Positions 26,536-34,387 of a stretch of DNA of 34,525 bases are shown here, piece after piece (position 1 is the first letter of the stretch; every line of letters starts with the position of its first letter). The notes below the pieces were generated by a model that saw only the letters and a program-made list of their open reading frames with translations, did no database searches and had not been told where the DNA came from. Source of the DNA: Segatella baroniae DSM 16972 = JCM 13447 (GTDB lineage: Bacteria; Bacteroidota; Bacteroidia; Bacteroidales; Bacteroidaceae). The stretch spans positions 1 to 34,525 of the forward strand of contig NZ_KE384544.1 in the NCBI RefSeq assembly GCF_000426585.1. The letters are read 5' to 3'. The translations under genes and the position numbers were made by a program.

Positions 26536-27726
26536 ATGAAACAGCTTCTTTTCTCCCTTCTTTTCCTTGCGCAGGCCGCCCTCTCCGTGGCCCAGGGCCT
26601 GCCCCGGGTGGCGCCTTCGACGGTCGGTCTCGACGCCAATCACCTGAAATATGCCGACAAAGCCATCGAAAAAGCCATTGCCCACAAGGATATTCCGGGT
26701 GCGGTGCTGGCCGTGGTACGCCATGGCAAATTGGCTTATCTCAAGGCCTACGGCAATAAACGCGTCGTTCCCTACACGGAAGCGATGACCACCGGCACGG
26801 TGTTCGACATGGCCTCGTGCAGCAAGTCGATGTCGACGGCCGTGTCGGCCATGATTCTCATCGACCAGGGAAGGTTGCGGCTGACCGACGCCGTGGCCAC
26901 TTACATCCCCAATTTCGAGAACTGGAAGGACTCGTTGGGCCACAAGGAGACCATCCGGGTGGTCGACCTGATGACCCACACGTCGGGACTTCCGCCCTAC
27001 GCCGACGTCAACATGCTGAAAAAGAAATACGGAACGCCCAACCGTGACAGCCTCATCGACTATATCTCGCACTGCCGCCGCGACTTCAAACCGAAGACCG
27101 ACTTCCAATACAGTTGCCTGAACTACGTCACGCTGCAGCGCATCATCGAGACCATCTCGGGCCAGAACCTGCGCGACTTCGCCAAGACGCACATCTTCGA
27201 CGTGCTCGGCATGAGGCACACCGACTATTGTCCGGACGCCGATTTGGCCAAAATCTGCGCCCCGACGGAGCGGCAGCCCGACGGCAAATGCCTGCAAGGG
27301 GTGGTGCACGACCCCATCGCGCGCGTCATCAACGGCGGTATCTCGGGCAACGCGGGCCTCTTCTCGTCGGCCGAAGACGTGGCCATCCTCTGCGCCTGCC
27401 TGCAAAACGGCGGCGAATGGAACGGTCGGCGCATCCTCAGCCCGCTGGCCGTGAAGTGCATGCGCACCGTACCGCGACAGGTGGCGACGCTCGGTCGCAC
27501 GCCCGGTTGGGACATCTTCACCGACTATGCCACCAACAGCGGCGACCTATTGAGCCCTTCCACCTACGGCCACACGGGCTACACGGGCACCAGTGTCGTC
27601 ATCGATCCGGAGAACGACATCAGCATTATTTTCCTCACCAACCGTGCGCATCCCAGCGACGGCGGCGCTTGCGTGGCCCTGCGGTCCTATGTGGCCAATG
27701 CCGTGGCGGGCAGTATCAGGAGGTGA
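26536..27726 (+). CDS. Exported class-C beta-lactamase-fold serine hydrolase (AmiE-like)
   Basis: A periplasmic serine hydrolase of the beta-lactamase/penicillin-binding fold. Length 396 aa; signal peptide about 1-19 (KQLLFSLLFLAQAALSVA). Catalytic SxxK is Ser94-Cys-Ser-Lys97 in MASCSKSMS. HTSGLPPY follows at 148-155. The second motif, usually Tyr-x-Asn, reads Tyr192-Ser-Cys194, and the third is HTG at 346-348 (KTG equivalent). In Bacillus subtilis a protein of this fold, AmiE (YbbE), is the MurNAc-L-Ala amidase of the muropeptide operon that also holds namZ. Here too the next gene is namZ-like, so an amidase role is the best guess (inference from synteny). Other family members are esterases or DD-peptidases. 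Confidence 0.9.
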   Translation: MKQLLFSLLFLAQAALSVAQGLPRVAPSTVGLDANHLKYADKAIEKAIAHKDIPGAVLAVVRHGKLAYLKAYGNKRVVPYTEAMTTGTVFDMASCSKSMSTAVSAMILIDQGRLRLTDAVATYIPNFENWKDSLGHKETIRVVDLMTHTSGLPPYADVNMLKKKYGTPNRDSLIDYISHCRRDFKPKTDFQYSCLNYVTLQRIIETISGQNLRDFAKTHIFDVLGMRHTDYCPDADLAKICAPTERQPDGKCLQGVVHDPIARVINGGISGNAGLFSSAEDVAILCACLQNGGEWNGRRILSPLAVKCMRTVPRQVATLGRTPGWDIFTDYATNSGDLLSPSTYGHTGYTGTSVVIDPENDISIIFLTNRAHPSDGGACVALRSYVANAVAGSIRR

Positions 27727-27757
27727 AGCGTGAAAAACGAAGCGTGAAGAATGAAAT
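27723..27757 (+). repeat. Short GTGAA-type purine-rich repeat between serine hydrolase and namZ
   Basis: Around the end of the serine hydrolase gene the sequence GTGAAGCGTGAA is followed by AAACGAAGC and GTGAAGAATGAA. It looks like an imperfect tandem repeat and also provides an in-frame GTG (27723) for the namZ-like gene that would overlap the preceding stop codon by four bases. Confidence 0.4.
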
Positions 27758-27770
27758 GCAGAAACGCGAT

Positions 27771-28940
27771 ATGAAAGCAATCACCTTATATATCATCATG
27801 GCCTGCTGGGCCTTATGCGCACAGACAGGTCGTGCGGGCGATGTCGTCGTGGGCGCCGCCATGCCCGAATGCTACATGAAACACCTGAAAGGACGACGCG
27901 TGGCCTTGTTTTCCAACCAGACGGGCATGGTCAGCGACAGGCACACGCTCGACATCCTGCTGGGTAACGGGGTCGATGTGGTGACGATATTCTCGCCCGA
28001 ACACGGCTTCAGAGGCCAGGCCGACGCCGGCGAAAAGGTCGGCAGCAGCGTCGACGGGAAGACGGGCGTGCCCATCTATTCGCTCTATGGGGCCAAGGGA
28101 GGCGTGCCCGACGAGGCCACGATGCGGAAGATAGACCTCGTCGTGACCGACATCCAGGACGTGGGTCTGCGCTACTACACCTATTATATTACGATGGTGA
28201 AACTCATGGACCAGTGCGCCCGCCACGACAAACGCATGGTCATACTCGACCGCCCCAACCCGAACGGCTTCTATGTGGACGGCCCCATCCTCGACATGAA
28301 ATACAAATCGGGCGTGGGCGCGCTCCCGATACCCGTCGTCCACGGCATGACGCTCGGTGAACTGGCCCGCATGGCCAACGGCGAAGGGTGGCTGGAGGGC
28401 GGCAAACGCTGCCGACTGACCGTCATCCCCTGCCGGAACTACACCCACCGGACGCTCTATCGGCTGCCCATCGCGCCGTCACCCAACCTGCCCAATATGC
28501 TTTCCGTCTATCTCTATCCGTCGCTCTGCTACTTCGAGGGCTCCGACGTGAGCCTGGGGCGCGGCACCGACAAGCCGTTTCAGCAGTTCGGCCACCCCGC
28601 CATGAAGGACTATGCCTACAGCTTCACGCCCGAGAGCCGACCGGGGGCCAAGAACCCGCCGCAACTGGGCAAGCGTTGCTACGGCCGCGACCTGTCGTCG
28701 CTCGACGAAGCGGCCGTCCGCCGACAAGGACTCGACCTGAGTTATCTCGTCGAAGCCTACCGCAACCTAAACATCGGCGACCGCTTCTTCACCCCGTTCT
28801 TCGAGAAACTCATCGGTGTGGACTATGTCCGCCAGATGATCGAGGCCGGAAATGACGCCAAGGACATCAAGGCCAAGTGGCAACGTGACGTTGAGAACTT
28901 CAAGAAGCAACGCCACAAATACCTGCTTTACAAGGAATAA
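27771..28940 (+). CDS. namZ: Exo-beta-N-acetylmuramidase, DUF1343/GH171 family (NamZ-like)
   Basis: A likely exo-muramidase that removes N-acetylmuramic acid from the non-reducing end of peptidoglycan fragments, the activity reported for Bacillus NamZ. Length 389 aa from this ATG. Signal peptide about 1-23 (KAITLYIIMACWALCAQTGRAG). Family motifs in order: FSNQTG at 47-52, SPEHGFRG at 75-82, DIQDVGLRYYTY at 127-138, DRPNPNG at 160-166, HGMTLGE at 191-197, and GRGTDKPFQQFG further on. The Glu in SPEHG is a candidate catalytic residue. The start is uncertain: ATG 27756 adds five residues and a GTG at 27723 adds sixteen, both in frame. It is the last gene of the salvage operon. Confidence 0.9.
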   Translation: MKAITLYIIMACWALCAQTGRAGDVVVGAAMPECYMKHLKGRRVALFSNQTGMVSDRHTLDILLGNGVDVVTIFSPEHGFRGQADAGEKVGSSVDGKTGVPIYSLYGAKGGVPDEATMRKIDLVVTDIQDVGLRYYTYYITMVKLMDQCARHDKRMVILDRPNPNGFYVDGPILDMKYKSGVGALPIPVVHGMTLGELARMANGEGWLEGGKRCRLTVIPCRNYTHRTLYRLPIAPSPNLPNMLSVYLYPSLCYFEGSDVSLGRGTDKPFQQFGHPAMKDYAYSFTPESRPGAKNPPQLGKRCYGRDLSSLDEAAVRRQGLDLSYLVEAYRNLNIGDRFFTPFFEKLIGVDYVRQMIEAGNDAKDIKAKWQRDVENFKKQRHKYLLYKE

Positions 28941-28984
28941 AAAATGAATAGAATTACTATTTATTAAAATTATTTAGCGTTTTA

Positions 28985-29016
28985 CTTGCATTTATCTTAT
29001 TTTTTATCCATATTTG
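28985..29016 (+). promoter_or_regulatory. Probable Bacteroidota-type promoter of SusC 3
   Basis: CTTG at 28985-28988, a 20-bp spacer, and CATATTTG at 29009-29016 each differ by one base from TTTG and TAnnTTTG. It predicts a start near 29023 and an 80-nt leader before the ATG at 29104. Confidence 0.5.
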
Positions 29017-29039
29017 CAACCGAAACATTGAATAGAAAC

Positions 29040-29069
29040 CCAATATCTTTTGATTGGAAGATATTTTTT
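29040..29069 (+). other. Possible attenuator in SusC 3 leader
   Basis: AATATCTT (29042-29049) and AAGATATT (29058-29065) form an 8-bp stem followed by a run of Ts to 29069, like an intrinsic terminator but placed after the predicted transcription start. CCAAT (29040-29044) and ATTGG (29053-29057) can form an alternative stem that excludes it. The stem is AT-rich and weak. It could also simply terminate the upstream operon. Confidence 0.4.
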
Positions 29070-29103
29070 ACACACCTATCATATCATTAAAAACCTCATC
29101 ACT

Positions 29104-32100
29104 ATGGATGGAAACCACAAAGAAAACCATGTAGCGGCAAAGACAATCTTTACCGGTACATTTCTGGCTGCCCTCTTTTTGAGCAGTGGCATGCCTTCGG
29201 TTAAGGCGGCAGGGCCCGACAACAGCCCCCGCATGGTCACGACGCAACAACAGAAAAACGTTGTGAAAGGCAAAGTACTCGACGCCAACGGCGAGCCGGT
29301 CATCGGCGCCAGCGTGCTGGTGAGAGGCTCCCAGAAAGGCGCCATCACCGACACCAATGGTGAATTCTCCATCGAAGCCCCCATAGGCAGTATGCTTGAA
29401 GTCTCGTATATCGGTATGGAAACGCGCGCCATCAAGGTCATCAACGGCAAAACGCTCACCATCAACCTGAAAGAAGATTCACGAACGGTCGACGAAGTGG
29501 TCGTTACGGCCATGGGTATCAAGAAAGAACGCAAGGCCCTCGGCTATGCCGTAACCGACCTGAAGGCCACCGAACTGATGAAAAACAAGAACACCAACGT
29601 CATCAACTCGCTGGCGGGAAAGGTTCCGGGGCTAAATATCACCCAGAGCAGCGGTGCCGCCGGAGCGGGCGCAAGCATTGTCATGCGTGGCGCCAACTCA
29701 ACGGCGGAAGGGAGAAGCAACCAGCCTTTGTTTGTCGTGGATGGCATTATCTATGACAACTCCACCTCCGTGATCGGCAACTCGGGCACAGACGGCATGA
29801 CCCGCAACGCAACGACATTCTCCAATCGTGTGATGGACATCAACCCCGAGGACATTGCCGACATCTCCGTGCTGAAAGGTGCGGCCGCAGCGGCCCTCTA
29901 TGGCTCACGGGCAGCCGACGGTGCCATCATCATCACGACGAAGAAAGGAGCAGAGGGGACTGTCAAAGTCGACTATTCGGGCAAAATCAGCGGTTCATGG
30001 GCCACCAAGCTGCCCGAAACACAAAAGCAATTCGGACGTGGTGTCTACACGACCAATGGCGTTTTCAGTGACCAGACCTACGAATCATGGGGCAAAGCCT
30101 ATGACGGAACAGAGACCTTGTACGACAATATCGGTGATTTCTTCCGCAACGGAACGATACTTGACAACAACATCAGCGTATCAGGAGGTTCCAAGAATCA
30201 GAGTTTCTACCTGTCATTGTCAAACTACGACCAGCAGGGTATCGTCCGCAAGACCGGTTACGACAAGACTACGGTACGCTTCAACGGTGAGCAGAAATAC
30301 GGAAGACTTACCCTTGGCGCCAACGTCACCTATTCCATTGCCCGCACCAACAAGACACTGACCTCCGGAGGGCTTTGGGGCAGCGGCGGCACCGGCACCA
30401 TGAATGCTCTCTACAGCTGGCCTCTCCAAGAGCAAATGAGCCATTATGTGAAAGAGGATGGTACCAAATACCGCCTGTTCGATGGTGTTTGGGACTTGGC
30501 CAACGACATGGAAAATCCTTATTGGATCATCAACAAGGACAAGATGACCGACAAAACCAATCGTTTCACGGGCGCCATCAACGCTTCTTTCAAGATTACG
30601 GACTGGTGGGATGTCTCCGCCCGTGTGGGTTATGACAACTACACGACAGACGCCTACACCTATATTGCTCCGGGATCTGTCGTGCACGAAATATACCAAA
30701 ACGGTCGACTGGCCAAAACAGACCATCGCTACGAATACTATTCGACCAACTTCATGACGAACTTCCATAAGAACGTGGGCGACTTCAGCCTAAGTCTGAT
30801 GATGGGAACGACCGCAGAAAGCACCAAGCGTGTGAACCAAACCCACTGGGGATATAATTTCATCAGCGAGGGAGCCATCGGTTTCAACAACATAGCCAGC
30901 AGCAACCAATTTTTCAAGGACAACACGATACGCAAGCGACTGGTCGGCATTTTCAGCGAGTTCAGGGCCGACTACAAGAACATTGCCTACGTAACCGTTA
31001 CCGGCCGCAACGACTGGTCGTCGACGCTTCCTATCGACAATCGCTCTTATTTCTATCCTTCGGTCAGCGGTGCCTTTGTTTTCACCGAGCTGATTCCGAA
31101 AAACGACATCCTCTCTTTTGGTAAAATCAGGGCCAGCTGGGCACAGGTGGGCAAGGACGCCGATCCGTACGCAACGCTCACCTATCTGACGACACCGATG
31201 ATCTATGGTTCCTATATCGGTGTGGGAAACAGCTATATCGCAGGCAACGCCATCCTGAAACCGGAGATTCAGACCGCATGGGAAATCGGCGCGGAGCTTC
31301 GTTTCCTCAACGGACGACTGGGATTGGACTGGACTTACTACCATAGTTCCACCAAAAACCAGATTGCCCAACCTCGTCTTTCCAATGCCAACGGCTACAT
31401 CATGAGTTCCATCAACTCGGGATCTGTCATCAACAAGGGTATGGAAATCTCCATCACGGGCAAGCCTGTCGTCAAGCGAGACCTACAGTGGGAGACAACG
31501 TTGAACCTTTCCTACAACCGAGGCACGCTCGGAACCTTCCTTGAGGGCGTCGGCATGTTCTATCCCACCGACGCGCAGTTCGGCACCGTCAAGTCTGCTT
31601 CCGTCCCCAATGGTGGCAACTTCATGGCTCTTGTGGGTAAACGGTTTGAATATCAGCATGTAGACAACGACAAAACAAAAGCCGAAATAGAAGGTGGCAA
31701 GTTCTTGGTAGACCCAACGACCGGTTTATACAAAGTACACGCAAGTGACAATGACGTCGTCGGCAACCGTGAACCCAAGTTGATTGGCGGTTTAAACAAC
31801 ACCTTAAGCTACAAGGACTTTACGCTTTCGTTCCTGCTCGACTTCCGCATCGGCGGAGATGTCTTCAATGGTACGGAGCAATACATGGTCAACAATGGTT
31901 TGAGCAAGCTCACCACACAGAACGACCGCCAGTCCGTCACCGTTTCAGGCATCAATTCCGAGACGGGTGAAGAGTACACCCAAACCTATGAAGCCGACAA
32001 GCAGTACACCTTCGGAAAGACCACCTACTCGGGCAAAGCCATGATTCAGAGATATTGGAGCAACTACGCCCAGAACTCCTACAACTTCATTCAGGAAGTC

Positions 32101-32349
32101 AACTGGTTGAAACTCCGTTCCATCTCGCTTACTTACGACCTTTCCCGCCTCATCGGCAAACAGAATATCATCAAACGTCTTTCAGTCAATCTGACCGGTC
32201 AGAACCTCTTCACCATCACCAACTACAAGGGCATGGATCCCGAAGTGAGCACGGCCGGCGGCACAGGCGGTTCAGGCGCGACGGGTATCGACTATTGCAG
32301 CGTTCCTTCAGTACGCAGTGTCACCTTTGGTGTCAACCTAACATTCTAA
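29104..32349 (+). CDS. SusC/RagA-type TonB-dependent outer-membrane receptor 3
   Basis: A third TonB-dependent importer. Length 1081 aa from the ATG at 29104; a TTG 54 bp upstream is in frame but would put charged and polar residues before the signal. Signal segment about 13-35 (KTIFTGTFLAALFLSSGMPSVKA) after an unusually polar 12-residue start. Carboxypeptidase-regulatory-like domain about 53-123 (KGKVLDANGEPVIGASV). SusC signature DEVVVTAMGIKKERKALGYA at 130-149. Plug motifs include IVMRGANS, LFVVDGIIYDN, EDIADISVLKGAAAAALYG and ADGAIIITTKKG. It ends FGVNLTF. It is followed after 23 bp by its SusD partner, and lies directly downstream of the murein-salvage operon. Substrate unknown. Confidence 0.95.
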   Translation: MDGNHKENHVAAKTIFTGTFLAALFLSSGMPSVKAAGPDNSPRMVTTQQQKNVVKGKVLDANGEPVIGASVLVRGSQKGAITDTNGEFSIEAPIGSMLEVSYIGMETRAIKVINGKTLTINLKEDSRTVDEVVVTAMGIKKERKALGYAVTDLKATELMKNKNTNVINSLAGKVPGLNITQSSGAAGAGASIVMRGANSTAEGRSNQPLFVVDGIIYDNSTSVIGNSGTDGMTRNATTFSNRVMDINPEDIADISVLKGAAAAALYGSRAADGAIIITTKKGAEGTVKVDYSGKISGSWATKLPETQKQFGRGVYTTNGVFSDQTYESWGKAYDGTETLYDNIGDFFRNGTILDNNISVSGGSKNQSFYLSLSNYDQQGIVRKTGYDKTTVRFNGEQKYGRLTLGANVTYSIARTNKTLTSGGLWGSGGTGTMNALYSWPLQEQMSHYVKEDGTKYRLFDGVWDLANDMENPYWIINKDKMTDKTNRFTGAINASFKITDWWDVSARVGYDNYTTDAYTYIAPGSVVHEIYQNGRLAKTDHRYEYYSTNFMTNFHKNVGDFSLSLMMGTTAESTKRVNQTHWGYNFISEGAIGFNNIASSNQFFKDNTIRKRLVGIFSEFRADYKNIAYVTVTGRNDWSSTLPIDNRSYFYPSVSGAFVFTELIPKNDILSFGKIRASWAQVGKDADPYATLTYLTTPMIYGSYIGVGNSYIAGNAILKPEIQTAWEIGAELRFLNGRLGLDWTYYHSSTKNQIAQPRLSNANGYIMSSINSGSVINKGMEISITGKPVVKRDLQWETTLNLSYNRGTLGTFLEGVGMFYPTDAQFGTVKSASVPNGGNFMALVGKRFEYQHVDNDKTKAEIEGGKFLVDPTTGLYKVHASDNDVVGNREPKLIGGLNNTLSYKDFTLSFLLDFRIGGDVFNGTEQYMVNNGLSKLTTQNDRQSVTVSGINSETGEEYTQTYEADKQYTFGKTTYSGKAMIQRYWSNYAQNSYNFIQEVNWLKLRSISLTYDLSRLIGKQNIIKRLSVNLTGQNLFTITNYKGMDPEVSTAGGTGGSGATGIDYCSVPSVRSVTFGVNLTF

Positions 32350-32372
32350 CCTTTCCTTAAAACGAACTCATC

Positions 32373-34364
32373 ATGAAACAGTTTAAATATCTATTGATTC
32401 TGGGCTGCGCGCTCACATTGGGTTTCACCTCATGTGACGACTATCTGAACGTGAACAACGCAACCGACACGCCGAGCAACGCCAGTTCAGCCGTCAAGAA
32501 CCGCCTGCCTTGGATTCAGAAGTTCTATACTTACAGTGCCGGCGTAACCAACTTCCGTACCGCTTCGACGGCCGGTGTGTACTACTCCTCGAACGGCAAT
32601 GTCAACACCTGCTCCACGACATGGAACTTTGCGGCAGGTCTGACAACGACACCTTACCAGACTTTCTTCATCGAAACGGGCCCCAACCTCAGCGAGATGT
32701 ACGAAACGGCCAAGAAAGAAGGGGCCTACCATTACATGGCCTTGGCCAATATCTACCACGCTTTAGGCTTCATGGAAATGTTAGACCTCTATGGCGAAAT
32801 TCCATACACCAACGCCCTCAACCCGGCAGCGGTCAATCCATCCTACGACGGCGGCGAAACGATTTTCAACGGAATCATCGCCAAGCTTGACGAGGCCATC
32901 GAACTGCTGGGGAAAACACAGAACACGACCGCCACGCCGCTGAAAGACGGCGACATGATCAATGGAGGAAACGCGGCCAAATGGACGAAATTCTGTTATG
33001 GACTCAAGGCCCGCTACCTGCTGAAGCTGTCGAAGAAAGCCGACATGTTCAAGCCCGACGAGATTCTCGCCTGCCTGGCGAAAGGGCCGCAAAGCGTTGA
33101 CGACAACACCGTCATGCCTTGCTACAACAAGACCAACGACGTGACGGACTATCTCTTCCAAGACCCCGTGATGACCAACGGCAACTGGGACTATGTCGCC
33201 TATGGAACGACACAGCGCATTTCCAAGTTTTATTATGACATGTTGACCAACATGCGTGGCGCAGCTATGGAAGACCCACGCTTCACGAAGATTGTGCCTG
33301 CTTCGATGTCAAACATCCAGCTTGACAAAAACGGTAACGTCACCGACTATACATGGCTGCGGTCACAGCCCGTCGACAGCCACGGAGAATGCGCCAGACT
33401 GCAAGCCGGGGGTGCCAGGTCCATCACGGCCCCCACATGGGCCGCTTCCGACGTCACGCTGACCTATGACATCGCCGACGCAGAGAAGCAAACGGCATTT
33501 GTCACAGCCATGCAGAAAATCCACAAGGTGAGCGTTGACGGCAGAAAAGTGACCGTCACCTACAACAAGGGGGCTGTCTACGTGAACAACACCAACTATA
33601 TCCTGGCCGGCGACACAGCCTATGTGACGCTGCGAAGCAACAGCAAACTGACCGGCAACCAGTCCCGCGACGAGACCGACTTGTACTGGTACTTCTCCAA
33701 CGCCTCCATGGCGCAGAATGTCGTAGGCTCCACCGGCTCGTTCCAGACCCGTCCCGTGTCCGACTTTGAACTGTTCACCTATCATGAGGCCTGCTTCATC
33801 CAGGCCGAAGTGCTCTTCCGAAAAGGTGACAAGGCTGGTGCGCTTGCAGCCTACAAGGCCGGTATCAAGGCACACATAGACTACATGCAGAAGAAACTGA
33901 CGGCATGGCAGGGAGAAGGCTACAAGAATCCGGACATGCTCCCGATGGATGACGCGAAGATCGCAGCCTACATGGCCAGCGATGCCGTATGCCAGAACGC
34001 GGCGGAACTCACCATGCGGGACATCATGTTGCAGAAATACGTGGCCATGGGATGCAGCATCGAGAACTGGAACGACATGCGACGCTTCAACTACAGTGCC
34101 GGAAACATCGGCAACTTCGGTGTAGTCTATCCCGGTTTCGACCGCAGTGTCATGTTCACAGGCAACGACAAGCTCAAAGGAACCTCCAAGACAGACCCGA
34201 AATACTGGCCTCGTCGTTGGAGACTTCCCGCAACCTTGGAGCTTACTTACAACGAGAAGAACGCGACCATCGCCAACAAGCATGCTGTCGACACCGACAT
34301 CTGGAGCTATCCCGTTTGGTGGGATTGCGCCACAAATGCCGAATATGAAGGTTATCTGAAGTAA
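32373..34364 (+). CDS. SusD/RagB-type outer-membrane lipoprotein 3, with large insert
   Basis: The lid lipoprotein for SusC 3. Length 663 aa, longer than the two others here (513 and 498). Lipobox FTSC with Cys21, then DDYLNVNNATDTPS, a common SusD start. SusD features: GAYHYMALANIYHALGFMEMLDLYGEIPYTNA (about 117-148), CYGLKARYLLKLSKKADMF, FELFTYHEACFIQAEVLFRKGDKAGAL (465-491), and the C-terminal YVAMGCSIENWNDMRRFNY. Between them, residues about 312-440 form an extra stretch rich in beta-type residues (VTLTYDIADAEK, VSVDGRKVTVTYNKG, AYVTLRSNSKL) that I read as an inserted domain or large loop. Ligand unknown; the insert may shape substrate specificity. Confidence 0.92.
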   Translation: MKQFKYLLILGCALTLGFTSCDDYLNVNNATDTPSNASSAVKNRLPWIQKFYTYSAGVTNFRTASTAGVYYSSNGNVNTCSTTWNFAAGLTTTPYQTFFIETGPNLSEMYETAKKEGAYHYMALANIYHALGFMEMLDLYGEIPYTNALNPAAVNPSYDGGETIFNGIIAKLDEAIELLGKTQNTTATPLKDGDMINGGNAAKWTKFCYGLKARYLLKLSKKADMFKPDEILACLAKGPQSVDDNTVMPCYNKTNDVTDYLFQDPVMTNGNWDYVAYGTTQRISKFYYDMLTNMRGAAMEDPRFTKIVPASMSNIQLDKNGNVTDYTWLRSQPVDSHGECARLQAGGARSITAPTWAASDVTLTYDIADAEKQTAFVTAMQKIHKVSVDGRKVTVTYNKGAVYVNNTNYILAGDTAYVTLRSNSKLTGNQSRDETDLYWYFSNASMAQNVVGSTGSFQTRPVSDFELFTYHEACFIQAEVLFRKGDKAGALAAYKAGIKAHIDYMQKKLTAWQGEGYKNPDMLPMDDAKIAAYMASDAVCQNAAELTMRDIMLQKYVAMGCSIENWNDMRRFNYSAGNIGNFGVVYPGFDRSVMFTGNDKLKGTSKTDPKYWPRRWRLPATLELTYNEKNATIANKHAVDTDIWSYPVWWDCATNAEYEGYLK

Positions 34365-34387
34365 CGATTCCCACCCCACTCGGTGAC

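Noticed and set aside
27114..27770. Extension of the namZ frame upstream to 27114
   Set aside because: The frame is open by chance through the serine hydrolase gene. The encoded stretch is Arg/His-rich out-of-frame translation and the signal peptide starts near 27771.
29050..29103. TTG start of SusC 3 at 29050
   Set aside because: It falls inside the predicted hairpin of the leader and adds residues with no signal-peptide character; ATG 29104 is preferred.
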